A DNA stretch of 64,000 bases, taken from an uncultured Pelagibacteraceae bacterium. GTDB lineage: Bacteria > Pseudomonadota > Alphaproteobacteria > Pelagibacterales > Pelagibacteraceae. This document shows positions 40,940 to 49,616 of the stretch, piece after piece (positions within the stretch are counted from its first letter, which is position 1; each line of letters begins with the position of its first letter). The stretch lies in NCBI GenBank assembly GCA_902611405.1, contig CACLZL010000004.1:1-64000 (forward strand). Direction: 5' to 3'. Under the pieces are notes generated by a model. The model worked only from the letters and a program-made list of their open reading frames with translations, did no database searches and had not been told where the DNA came from. The translations under genes and the position numbers were made by a program.

Positions 40940-42126
40940 TTTGTAGAAGATTTTTCTTTAATACCTTCTAGGAGTTTTAAGCATTTTTTTAATTCATCTA
41001 AAATTATAAATTCATCAATTTTATGAGCTTGTTCAATCGAACCAGGACCGCACACAACTGTACTAATACCTATTTCCTGAAATAGACCTGCTTCAGTTCC
41101 AAAAGAAACAACTTGCCTTGAGTTATCCCCTGTTAAGCTTGAAATTAATTCACATGCATCTGATTTACTCTTTCTATCAAATCCAATTATTTCCCCTATA
41201 ATATTTTTTTCAATTGAAGCATTAGGAAATTTTTTTTTCATATCTGGAAGCAAAACTTCATTTGCATATTTATCTATTTCCTGATTTAAAAATACACCAT
41301 CTTCTTTTACAACAGGCCTTGTTTCCCAGTTAACATGACATTTATCTGCGATTACATTATGAGCTATTCCCCCAAATATTCCTCCTATAGATAATGTTGA
41401 ATGTGGAGGATCAAATATAGAGTCTTTAGGTTCTCTCTCTTTAAGTCTTTCTCTTAATTCCATTAATTTATTCACATATTTTGATGCGTACTCAACTGCG
41501 CTTACACCTTTATGAGGTGCTGAACTATGTCCTGCTAAACCTTTAAAATGTGTTGTGTATTCATAACATCCTTTATGCGCATCAATAATCTTCATGTTAG
41601 TAGGTTCGCCAACAATACAAATACCATCTTTAATATTTCTTCTTTTTAACTCTTCAATTAAAATTGGTGCACCTATACATGCTGTTTCTTCATCAAATGT
41701 AAAAGAAAAATGAATATCTCTATCTAAATTAGATTTTGAATAAATTGGTGCATATGCCAAAGTACATGCAATAAAACCCTTCATATCACATGAACCTCTT
41801 CCATATAATTTATCATCCTTAATTGTTGCAGTAAAAGGATCTGAGCTCCAACCCTTTGAGACTGGGACAACATCTGTATGACCTGATAAAATTATAGGTT
41901 TTTTATTGTTTGAACTTTTAGCTTTTAGAGTTGCGAATAGATTTACTCTTTTTTTTTCATCATCATAAGTTCTAAAAGAGGTAGCACCTAATTTTTTTAA
42001 GATATCATCACAATAATCAATTAAAGCGGTATTATCTTCCCCTGATATAGTTTTAAAACTAATTAGATCTGTCAAAATTTTAACAGAATTTTTAAATAAA
42101 AGATCTGAATTATTTTCTGTACTCAT
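40936..42126 (-). CDS. argE: M20-family deacetylase, acetylornithine deacetylase (ArgE) type
   Basis: A 396-residue di-zinc hydrolase with metal ligands His83 and Asp85 (SGHTDVVPV), Asp114 (GRGSCDMKGF), the Glu pair 146/147 (FDEETACIG) and His near residue 372. The dimerisation domain spans about 185-300 (GLAGHSSAPHKGVSAVEYA). It fits ArgE, which removes the acetyl group from N-acetylornithine. A strong GGAAGG site precedes its ATG. With a DoeA-like ectoine hydrolase in the window, deacetylation of N-acetyl-diaminobutyrate is a conceivable alternative, though DoeB belongs to a different family. It is divergent from csaA with only 28 bases between. Confidence 0.82.
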   Translation of the reverse strand: MSTENNSDLLFKNSVKILTDLISFKTISGEDNTALIDYCDDILKKLGATSFRTYDDEKKRVNLFATLKAKSSNNKKPIILSGHTDVVPVSKGWSSDPFTATIKDDKLYGRGSCDMKGFIACTLAYAPIYSKSNLDRDIHFSFTFDEETACIGAPILIEELKRRNIKDGICIVGEPTNMKIIDAHKGCYEYTTHFKGLAGHSSAPHKGVSAVEYASKYVNKLMELRERLKEREPKDSIFDPPHSTLSIGGIFGGIAHNVIADKCHVNWETRPVVKEDGVFLNQEIDKYANEVLLPDMKKKFPNASIEKNIIGEIIGFDRKSKSDACELISSLTGDNSRQVVSFGTEAGLFQEIGISTVVCGPGSIEQAHKIDEFIILDELKKCLKLLEGIKEKSSTN

Positions 42127-42153
42127 ATTTTCCTTCCATTATATATTAAATAT

Positions 42154-42495
42154 ATGAAAGAACAAATTACCTACGATGTATTCGATAAAGTTGATATTAG
42201 AGTCGGAACAGTTATTTCAGTAAAAAAAAATGAAAAAGCTAGAAAACCTTCTTTAGTTGTTGAAGTAGATTTTGGAAAAGAAATTGGAATTAGACAATCT
42301 TCTGCCCAAATTACCCATTATTATAATGAGGAAAATCTTAAAGGAAAACAAGTAATAGGTGTTTGTAATTTTCCAGAAAAAAATATAGCTGGCGTAGTTT
42401 CTCAAGTACTTATTCTTGGCTCAATAGACAAGGAGGGTAAAGTAATTTTGGTCCATCCATCTCAAAAATCTGAGAATGGCTTACCTATTGCATAG
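42154..42495 (+). CDS. csaA: CsaA-type tRNA-binding domain protein
   Basis: A 113-residue single OB-fold protein of the EMAP-II/tRNA-binding domain family. It has FDKVDIRVGTVISVKKNEKARKP at residues 10-32, KEIGIRQSSAQIT near 47 and the C-terminal SQVLILGSIDKEGKVILVHP, matching CsaA in size and motifs. CsaA binds tRNA and has been described as a dimeric export-related chaperone. No ribosome-binding site is visible in the 28-base divergent gap, so it may be translated from a leaderless or very short leader mRNA. A LysE-family gene follows two bases later. Confidence 0.85.
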   Translation: MKEQITYDVFDKVDIRVGTVISVKKNEKARKPSLVVEVDFGKEIGIRQSSAQITHYYNEENLKGKQVIGVCNFPEKNIAGVVSQVLILGSIDKEGKVILVHPSQKSENGLPIA

Positions 42496-42497
42496 AA

Positions 42498-43091
42498 ATG
42501 CATCCGGAAATTCTATCGATAACTTTATTTGGAATTGTAGCCGCTTATTCTCCAGGGCCAAATAATTTTGTAGCATTTTATTCTGGATTTAATTTTGGTA
42601 TTACAAGAACTCTACCACATATAATCGGAGTTACTTTAGGTTTCCCATTTTTATTATTATGTGTCGCTTTAGGGTTAATAAATGTTTTTAAACTTTATCC
42701 ATTAATTCAAGAAATATTAAAGTATCTTGGAACATTATTTTTAATTTACTTAGCCTATAAAATCTCTTTCTCCAATTCACAAAACCAAGAAAATAAAAAT
42801 AAGAATCCAGTAAAATTTATAGAAACATTTATTTTTCAATTTTTAAATCCAAAAGCTGTAATTGCATCGATTATAATTGTATCAACATATATTAAAGTAG
42901 GAGAAAATTTTGTAAGCTATACGACTCAAATTGTTATATTAGCTTTGTTAGTTTCGGTAACCAGTATTACATTATGGACATTTTTAGGTAAATTCTTTAG
43001 GAAATTCGCGACAAATCAGAAATTTATTAATTATTTTAATTATGTTATGTCACTGCTTCTTTTATTAAGCATATTAACTTTTTATTTATAA
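42498..43091 (+). CDS. LysE/RhtB-family amino-acid exporter
   Basis: A 197-residue membrane protein with about six hydrophobic segments and the LysE signature near the N terminus (GIVAAYSPGPNNFVAFYSGFNFG, written here in part: AAYSPGPNNF at about 14-23). It also has FQFLNPKAVIASI near residue 113, another conserved family block. The members export amino acids such as lysine, threonine or homoserine lactone, or act as cysteine/O-acetylserine exporters. It lies between csaA (two-base gap) and aconitase (one-base gap), so it may be part of one transcription unit with them. The substrate is not evident. Confidence 0.82.
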   Translation: MHPEILSITLFGIVAAYSPGPNNFVAFYSGFNFGITRTLPHIIGVTLGFPFLLLCVALGLINVFKLYPLIQEILKYLGTLFLIYLAYKISFSNSQNQENKNKNPVKFIETFIFQFLNPKAVIASIIIVSTYIKVGENFVSYTTQIVILALLVSVTSITLWTFLGKFFRKFATNQKFINYFNYVMSLLLLLSILTFYL

Positions 43092-43092
43092 C

Positions 43093-45762
43093 ATGAAACC
43101 AGGAAATAAAAATTCTTATAATTCATTAAAAAAAATTTCAATAGATAGTAAAGATTTTAAATATTACTCTTTACATGAAGCAGAAAAGAATGGTCTGGAT
43201 GGCATAAGTAAACTTCCTAAATCTATAAAGGTTTTGCTGGAAAATTTACTAAGATATGAAGATGACTTGAGTGTTACTAAATTTCAAATAGAAGCTATCA
43301 AAAATTGGCTCAAAACAAAAAAATCTAAAACTGAAATTGCTTATAGACCCGCAAGAGTTTTGCTTCAAGATTATACAGGAATACCTGCAGTTGCAGATTT
43401 AGCTGCAATGCGAGAAGCGGTTAAAGATAAAAATAAAGATCCTAATACTATTAACCCATTATCTGCTGTTGATCTTGTTATTGATCATTCGGTACAAGTA
43501 GATCAGTCTGCTAAAGCAGATTCTTTTGAAAAAAATGTTGATATAGAATTTGAAAGAAATGGTGAGAGATATTCTTTTTTAAAATGGGGGCAGCAGGCAT
43601 TTGATAATTTTAGAATAGTTCCACCAGGAACAGGAATTTGCCACCAAGTAAATCTAGAATATTTGTCAAAAGTTGTTTGGTCAGAGGAGTTTGAAGGAGA
43701 TAAATATTTATTCCCAGATACTTTGGTTGGAACAGATAGTCATACAACAATGGTTAATGGTTTATCAGTTTTAGGTTGGGGTGTTGGTGGAATCGAGGCC
43801 GAAGCAGGTATGTTAGGTCAGCCAATATCAATGTTAATACCTGAAGTTGTCGGTTTTGAGATGAAAAATAAAATGCCAGAAGGAACCACTGCAACTGATT
43901 TAGTATTAACTGTTGTTAAAATGTTAAGAGATAAAGGAGTTGTAGGTAAATTTGTTGAATTTTATGGAGAAGGTTTAAAAAATTTAACACTTGCGGATAG
44001 AGCAACAATTGCAAACATGGCGCCAGAATATGGTGCAACTTGTGGCTTTTTTCCTATCGATGAAGAGACATTGAATTATTTAAAATTTTCAGGAAGAGAT
44101 CAACATACAGTCAACATTGTTGAAAAATATGCTAAAGAACAAGGATTATGGGCAAGTAATGAAATAGAATTTACTGACATTATATCTTTAGATATGTCCA
44201 CAGTTGTACCAACTATTTCAGGACCTAAAAGACCTCAAGACAAAGTTCTTTTAACAGATGCTCCCAGTTCGTTTCAAAAAGTATTACAGGAAGCTACAAA
44301 TAAGAATGAAAAGTCAATTTCGAAAGTATCAAATACAGATTATGAAATTAAAGATGGCTCAATATTAATTGCTGCAATAACCTCTTGTACGAATACTTCT
44401 AATCCTAATGTTTTAATTGGAGCTGGGCTATTAGCTAAAAAAGCTATTGAAAAAGGTTTGGAGGTTAAACCTTGGGTAAAAACTTCTTTAGCGCCCGGAT
44501 CTCAAGTAGTTACAGACTATTTGGCAAAAGCTGGATTAAACACTTATTTAGATCAGCTTGGCTTTAATTTAGTTGGTTATGGCTGCACGACTTGCATTGG
44601 AAATTCAGGACCACTTCCAGAAAATATTGTAGAAGCAATCCAAAAAGAAAATATTTATGCTGTTTCAGTTTTATCCGGAAATAGGAATTTTGAAGGAAGA
44701 ATTTCTCCGCATATAAAAGCTAACTACCTAGCTTCACCCCCACTAGTTGTTGCATATGCATTAGCAGGACATATGGAAGTTGATTTATATAAAGATCCAT
44801 TAGGAAAAGATAAAGAAGGAAAGGATATATTTTTAAAAGATATTTGGCCTTCAAATAAAGAGATAGAAGATACTTTAAAAGATTCACTTAATGCCGAGAT
44901 GTTTATAAAAAGATACTCAAATGTTTCTGAGGGTCCAACTCAATGGCAAAAAATTAAAACTGATAAAAGCAGCATCTATAATTGGGATGAGGGATCGACA
45001 TATGTAAAAAAACCTCCGTTTTTTGACTCGTTGCCAGATAAACCAGAAGGATTTAAAGAAATTAAGGACGCAAGACCATTATTAATTTTAGGTGATATGG
45101 TTACTACTGACCATATATCGCCAGCTGGCAGTATTCAAAAAGATAGTCCAACTGGTGAATATTTCATGGAACATCAAATTTTACCTAAAGATTATAATTC
45201 ATATGGTTCAAGAAGAGGTAACCATGAAGTTATGATGCGAGGAACTTTTGCAAATATAAGAATTAGAAATGAAATGGCTCCGGGTACAGAAGGTGGTTTT
45301 ACAAAGTTATATCCAGAAGAAAAAGTTCTTCCTATCTTTGATGCAGTTGTTGAATATAAAAAAAGAGGAACAGATTTAGTTGTAATTGGTGGAAAAGAGT
45401 ATGGAACTGGATCGTCTAGAGACTGGGCAGCTAAAGGAACAAAATTACTTGGAATAAAAGCGGTAATCGCAGAGAGTTTTGAAAGAATTCATCGATCTAA
45501 TTTGATTGGAATGGGAATATTACCGTTACAATTTATCGAAGATATAAATAGAAAAAATCTAAAATTAATTGGGTCTGAATTAATTAGCATTCTAAATATA
45601 GAAAAGGGCGTTAATCCCTCAGATGAAGTGACAGTCGAAATTAAATATGCTTCTGGCGAAATAAAGAAAATTAAAACTTTATGCAGAATTGATACAAAAA
45701 ATGAATTAGAATATTATAAAAATGGAGGTATTCTGCAGTACGTTTTAAGGAATATGATTTAG
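43093..45762 (+). CDS. acnA: Aconitate hydratase A
   Basis: An 889-residue TCA-cycle enzyme that interconverts citrate and isocitrate through cis-aconitate with a [4Fe-4S] cluster. Cluster cysteines appear in TSCTNTSNP (near 435) and GYGCTTCIGNSG (near 500). The active-site blocks VGTDSHTTMVNGL (near 212) and GTGSSRDWAAKGT (near 775) are present, and the C-terminal swivelling domain is complete. Length matches AcnA/IRP-type aconitases. It is followed by the YfgM-like gene with a two-base gap. AcnA in some bacteria also binds RNA when the cluster is lost; nothing here tests that. Confidence 0.97.
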   Translation: MKPGNKNSYNSLKKISIDSKDFKYYSLHEAEKNGLDGISKLPKSIKVLLENLLRYEDDLSVTKFQIEAIKNWLKTKKSKTEIAYRPARVLLQDYTGIPAVADLAAMREAVKDKNKDPNTINPLSAVDLVIDHSVQVDQSAKADSFEKNVDIEFERNGERYSFLKWGQQAFDNFRIVPPGTGICHQVNLEYLSKVVWSEEFEGDKYLFPDTLVGTDSHTTMVNGLSVLGWGVGGIEAEAGMLGQPISMLIPEVVGFEMKNKMPEGTTATDLVLTVVKMLRDKGVVGKFVEFYGEGLKNLTLADRATIANMAPEYGATCGFFPIDEETLNYLKFSGRDQHTVNIVEKYAKEQGLWASNEIEFTDIISLDMSTVVPTISGPKRPQDKVLLTDAPSSFQKVLQEATNKNEKSISKVSNTDYEIKDGSILIAAITSCTNTSNPNVLIGAGLLAKKAIEKGLEVKPWVKTSLAPGSQVVTDYLAKAGLNTYLDQLGFNLVGYGCTTCIGNSGPLPENIVEAIQKENIYAVSVLSGNRNFEGRISPHIKANYLASPPLVVAYALAGHMEVDLYKDPLGKDKEGKDIFLKDIWPSNKEIEDTLKDSLNAEMFIKRYSNVSEGPTQWQKIKTDKSSIYNWDEGSTYVKKPPFFDSLPDKPEGFKEIKDARPLLILGDMVTTDHISPAGSIQKDSPTGEYFMEHQILPKDYNSYGSRRGNHEVMMRGTFANIRIRNEMAPGTEGGFTKLYPEEKVLPIFDAVVEYKKRGTDLVVIGGKEYGTGSSRDWAAKGTKLLGIKAVIAESFERIHRSNLIGMGILPLQFIEDINRKNLKLIGSELISILNIEKGVNPSDEVTVEIKYASGEIKKIKTLCRIDTKNELEYYKNGGILQYVLRNMI

Positions 45763-45764
45763 TT

Positions 45765-46409
45765 ATGGACGAAGATTTATCAATTATAAATACCAATACT
45801 AGAAACGAAAAAATTAAGAATTTTTTTGTAAACAATAAAAATAAAATTATTTCAGGTATAATTATTTTAATAATTATTATAGTAGGTGTTTTTAGTTACG
45901 ATAAATATTTAATTAATAAAAAAAAAGATATCTCAGATAGATATAACTCAATAATCATCGATTATTCTGAAAAAACAAAAGAAAAAACAGCTAACAGTCT
46001 CATTGAAATAATAAACAAGAAAAATCCAACTTATTCACCTTTATCTCTTTATTTCATCATTGATAATAATCTTGTAAGTGATCAGTCCAAAATCAATTCA
46101 TTATTTGATATATTGATAAACGATACTTCGTTAGACAGTGAGATTAGTAACCTAATTATATACAAGAAGGCACTCTACAATGCAGATAATGCTCAAGAAA
46201 GCGATCTTCTAAATATGTTAAATCCACTTATAAATTCAGAAAGTGTTTGGAAGTCACATTCTTTATATTTGATGGCAGAATATTTTTATGCAAATAATCA
46301 AAAACAAAAAGCTAAAGAATTTTTCAATCAAATAATAGCTTTAGAAAATTCAAATACAGATATAAGGCTTCAAGCAGAAAAAAGATTGAACAGAGATTTG
46401 AGTGAATAA
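45765..46409 (+). CDS. YfgM-like membrane-anchored TPR-type protein
   Basis: A 214-residue protein with one membrane segment (about 29-46, IISGIIILIIIIVGVFSYD) near the N terminus and a helical C-terminal part, YFYANNQKQKAKEFFNQIIAL near 180-200, that reads as a TPR hairpin. The N-in, periplasmic-C layout and its position directly before a BamB-like gene match E. coli yfgM-bamB, where YfgM works with the SecYEG translocon and periplasmic chaperones. Sequence similarity to YfgM is weak, so the call rests on topology and synteny. Its stop overlaps the next start (GTG) by eight bases. Confidence 0.6.
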   Translation: MDEDLSIINTNTRNEKIKNFFVNNKNKIISGIIILIIIIVGVFSYDKYLINKKKDISDRYNSIIIDYSEKTKEKTANSLIEIINKKNPTYSPLSLYFIIDNNLVSDQSKINSLFDILINDTSLDSEISNLIIYKKALYNADNAQESDLLNMLNPLINSESVWKSHSLYLMAEYFYANNQKQKAKEFFNQIIALENSNTDIRLQAEKRLNRDLSE

Positions 46410-47700
46410 ATTAATTTTTATTTTCATTGGATTATTTTTCCTTAACAACTGTTCATTTAACGAAAACTCTAGAATTTGGAAAGACAAAGAAAATAAATTA
46501 GAAACAGATAGAAAAATAACAAAAGTTTTTAAAGAAGAAAATATAAGTGTTTCCGAATTTAATCGAGATTTAAAATTAGATCTATCATCAATAAAAATAA
46601 ATAATAAAAAAAATTACAGTCAAAATAACCTTGGTTTGCAAAATTACAAAGGTGAATTAAAAGAGATTGGTAGCTTTAAATTTTCAAAATTAGAGAAACT
46701 TAATCATTTAGACTTCGAACCGATTTTTTTAAAAAATGGAATTATATTTTTTGATAAAAAAGGTTCGATTTTAAGGTACGATAATAATTATAAAGTTATA
46801 TGGAAAAAAAATCATTATTCAAAAGCGGAAAAAAAATTAAAACCAAAGCTTAATTTTTTAATAGATGGTCAAAATCTTTTAGTAGCTGATAGTATAACAA
46901 AATATTATTCTATAAATATTAGTACCGGCGAACTGAATTGGTCAAAAAATAATAAGTATCCGTTTAATTCTAATATTAAAAAGCATAAAGATAAATTTTT
47001 TGTTGTTGATTATAAAAATATTCTGAGATGCTTCAACATCAAAGATGGTTCTGAATGTTGGAATTTACAGACAGAGGATTCATTTACAATTTCAAATATT
47101 AAATATTCTTTAATCATTTTAAATGATGATGTTATTTTTAGTAATTCTATAGGGGATATTACAGCTGTAGATATTGAAACCGGTTTAATTATATGGCAAC
47201 TGCCCACACAGAGTAGCTCTATAATAAATGAAACTTATAATTTTAAGACTTCTAAACTAGTATCAGATGGAAATTCAATATTCTTTTCAAACAATAAAAA
47301 CCAGTTTTATTCAATTGATTTAAAAACAGGTACTACTAATTGGATAAATAACATTAATTCAAATATAAGACCTATTTTAGTTGGAAATCTAATTTTCACG
47401 ATTTCTAATGAAGGTTATTTGTATTTAATTGAAAAAAATAAAGGAAATATAGTTCGAATTACAGATCTATTTCTGAATTATAAAGCTAAAAAAAGAAAAA
47501 TTATTTACCCCATTGGCTTTGTAATAGGTGATAAAAATTTATTTTTAACTAACTCAGATGGTAAAATGATTGTAGCCGGTATTGAGGATGGAAAAATAAT
47601 TAAAATTGAAAAAGTTTCTGGTGGATTAGTCTCTGAACCTTTTATATTTAATAATAATTTATATGTAGTAAGAAATGGTTCAATTGTACAATATAATTAA
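46402..47700 (+). CDS. bamB: BamB-like PQQ beta-propeller outer-membrane assembly lipoprotein
   Basis: A 432-residue protein starting GTG with a lipoprotein-type signal (MNKLIFIFIGLFFLNNC; Cys17 is the likely lipidation site, though Asn at -1 is unusual). The body consists of repeated propeller blades such as STGELNWSKNN, KDGSECWNLQT, ETGLIIWQL and KTGTTNWINN, spaced about 45 residues, the PQQ-like repeat of BamB/YfgL. BamB supports BamA in inserting outer-membrane proteins. It overlaps the YfgM-like gene. In E. coli der follows bamB, but here a cupin gene does. It is highly Asn/Lys/Ile-rich like its neighbours. Confidence 0.8.
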   Translation: MNKLIFIFIGLFFLNNCSFNENSRIWKDKENKLETDRKITKVFKEENISVSEFNRDLKLDLSSIKINNKKNYSQNNLGLQNYKGELKEIGSFKFSKLEKLNHLDFEPIFLKNGIIFFDKKGSILRYDNNYKVIWKKNHYSKAEKKLKPKLNFLIDGQNLLVADSITKYYSINISTGELNWSKNNKYPFNSNIKKHKDKFFVVDYKNILRCFNIKDGSECWNLQTEDSFTISNIKYSLIILNDDVIFSNSIGDITAVDIETGLIIWQLPTQSSSIINETYNFKTSKLVSDGNSIFFSNNKNQFYSIDLKTGTTNWINNINSNIRPILVGNLIFTISNEGYLYLIEKNKGNIVRITDLFLNYKAKKRKIIYPIGFVIGDKNLFLTNSDGKMIVAGIEDGKIIKIEKVSGGLVSEPFIFNNNLYVVRNGSIVQYN

Positions 47701-47702
47701 AA

Positions 47703-48134
47703 ATGTTCCTAAAATTCTTAGAAAAAATCGGCAGAAAAAAAGTTGTATTAGATAGAGGTCCCTCTCACCCAAAGTTTAATGAGGCAAAGCCTTGGATGAA
47801 CCGTTACTATGTTTTGATTAGGCATCGACCTAAATGGTTTCCATTCAATATATTAATACATGAGATGCTAGCAGATGATCATGGAGAAGGAGTTCATAAT
47901 CACACATTTCCCTATATTACTATAATTTTAAGAGGGGGCTATTGGGAAACATTAAGCTCAGGCAAGTTTTGGCGACCACCAGGGTACATTGGTTTTAGAT
48001 CAGCGAATAATTTACATAGAGTAGATTTGGAACCAGGAACTAAACCATTAACCTTGTTCATTTCAGGTCCATTTGGGTTAAGGAAGGGGCCAAGGTCAGA
48101 GTATGGTATTGATTTTAAAACAAAAAAAAATTGA
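47703..48134 (+). CDS. Cupin-fold protein of unknown function
   Basis: A 143-residue protein with a conserved cupin-like core: VHNHTFPYITIILRGGYWE (about 66-84), where two histidines resemble the first cupin metal motif, and LHRVDLEPGTKPLTLF, where a further His could complete the site. The ending SGPFGLRKGPRSEYGID is distinctive. I do not recognise a characterised family. It is two bases after bamB and its stop overlaps the zapE start (TGATG), so it is cotranscribed with housekeeping genes. A metal-dependent small-molecule enzyme or sugar/lipid-binding role is possible. Confidence 0.6.
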   Translation: MFLKFLEKIGRKKVVLDRGPSHPKFNEAKPWMNRYYVLIRHRPKWFPFNILIHEMLADDHGEGVHNHTFPYITIILRGGYWETLSSGKFWRPPGYIGFRSANNLHRVDLEPGTKPLTLFISGPFGLRKGPRSEYGIDFKTKKN

Positions 48135-49192
48135 TGCCAAAAAAATTTGAAAATGAATTTATATCTTATTGTGAAAATCAAAATTTAGAAGTTAATCCTA
48201 ATCAAATCACTGTAATTAAAAAATTAGAAAATTACCATTATAGTAATTATAAATCGTTTTTTTCAAAATTATTTTCCAAAAAAAATTCTAAAAAAGGATT
48301 TTATTTATATGGTGGTGTAGGGGTTGGTAAAACAATGATTTTAAACTTCTTTTATGATCATCTTGAAGAAAAAAAATTAAAACAGCATTTTAATGAATTT
48401 ATGTTAGGTTTTCATGATTTTGTCCATGAGCAAAAAGAAAAAAATGCAGAAAATGTAATTAATCAATTTGTTAAAAATTTAAAATCAAAAGCTTCATTAG
48501 TTTATTTTGATGAGTTCCAAGTAACAAACATTGTTGATGCAATGATTTTAGGAAAACTATTTGAACAAATATTTAAAGAAGATATTAAAATTATTCTTAC
48601 TTCAAACATTAAAATTTCAGAACTTTATAAAGAAGGTCTTCAACGTGAACAATTTATACCTTTTATAAAAATAATGGAAGATCAATCAATCGAGTACGAA
48701 TTAAAAATTGAGGATGATTATAGAAAATCTAATGATAATCAAAAACAAAGATATTTTTTTCCACTTAATCAAGAAACCAATTTTAAGATTAACAAATTTT
48801 TTAGAACCATAACAAAGAATAAAAAACAATCTTCAATAAAAATTAATGTAAAGGGAAGAGAATTTAAATTAGAAAACTTTTATGAGGGAATAGTTAGATG
48901 CAACTTTAATCAACTTTGTGATCAAAATTTAGGAGCGGAAGATTATTTAGAAATAATTAAAAACTGTAAATTTATGGCAATAGATCAAATACCTCAATTT
49001 AATGATTTGAATTCAAATCAACAACAACGTTTTATCACTTTGTTAGATATAATTTATGATAAAAATATTTCATTAGCAGTTACAGCTGATCAGAATTTAG
49101 ATAAATTTACCTCTTCAAGATTGTTAGAAAAACCATTTAAACGTACCATTAGTCGTTTGTATGAACTTACATCGAAGGAGTATAATTTATGA
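48134..49192 (+). CDS. zapE: AFG1-family ATPase ZapE
   Basis: A 352-residue AAA-type ATPase read from the ATG at 48134 (a TTG one codon upstream is less likely). Walker A is GGVGVGKT (60-67), Walker B is LVYFDEFQV near 136, and arginine-finger-type SRLLEKPFKRTISRLYEL near the C terminus matches AFG1/ZapE. In E. coli ZapE acts at the division ring; the eukaryotic homologue AFG1/LACE1 is mitochondrial. It overlaps the cupin gene upstream and the yjbQ-like gene downstream (ATGA). The first about 20 residues and insert regions are Asn/Lys-rich. Confidence 0.88.
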   Translation: MPKKFENEFISYCENQNLEVNPNQITVIKKLENYHYSNYKSFFSKLFSKKNSKKGFYLYGGVGVGKTMILNFFYDHLEEKKLKQHFNEFMLGFHDFVHEQKEKNAENVINQFVKNLKSKASLVYFDEFQVTNIVDAMILGKLFEQIFKEDIKIILTSNIKISELYKEGLQREQFIPFIKIMEDQSIEYELKIEDDYRKSNDNQKQRYFFPLNQETNFKINKFFRTITKNKKQSSIKINVKGREFKLENFYEGIVRCNFNQLCDQNLGAEDYLEIIKNCKFMAIDQIPQFNDLNSNQQQRFITLLDIIYDKNISLAVTADQNLDKFTSSRLLEKPFKRTISRLYELTSKEYNL

Positions 49193-49608
49193 AACAAGAA
49201 TTCTATAATCTTCAAATTAATACTAATGGTCAAAAGTTATATGAGTTTACTAATGATACAATTCAATGGATTAGTAAAAATACCTTTAAAAATGGTATTC
49301 TTAATTTAAGCATTCAGCACACAAGCGCCTCATTAATTGTTCAAGAAAATGCAGATCCAGATGTACAAACAGATTTAATAAATTATTTTGATAAATTAGC
49401 TCCTATGGATAATAAACTATATGTTCATACTACGGAGGGAAAAGATGATATGCCTGCACATATTAAATCCGCATTAACTAATAATCAAATTTCTCTAAGT
49501 GTGAAAGATAGTGAATTGTTGCTTGGAACATGGCAGGGCATATATTTATTTGAACACAGATTAGAGGCTCAAAAAAGAACTATAATTCATCATTTTATTG
49601 GTGAATAA
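49189..49608 (+). CDS. yjbQ: YjbQ/UPF0047-family protein
   Basis: A 139-residue protein with the family motifs LSIQHTSASLIVQENADPDV (about 44-63; the first His and Ser are conserved), MPAHIKSAL near 93 and GTWQGIYLFEHR near 115. The family (PF01894) is annotated as a secondary thiamine-phosphate synthase from complementation data; its physiological role is unsettled. It is coupled to zapE by a four-base overlap and ends eight bases before the convergent photolyase stop. Length is normal for the family. Confidence 0.88.
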   Translation: MKQEFYNLQINTNGQKLYEFTNDTIQWISKNTFKNGILNLSIQHTSASLIVQENADPDVQTDLINYFDKLAPMDNKLYVHTTEGKDDMPAHIKSALTNNQISLSVKDSELLLGTWQGIYLFEHRLEAQKRTIIHHFIGE

Positions 49609-49616
49609 AATTAAAT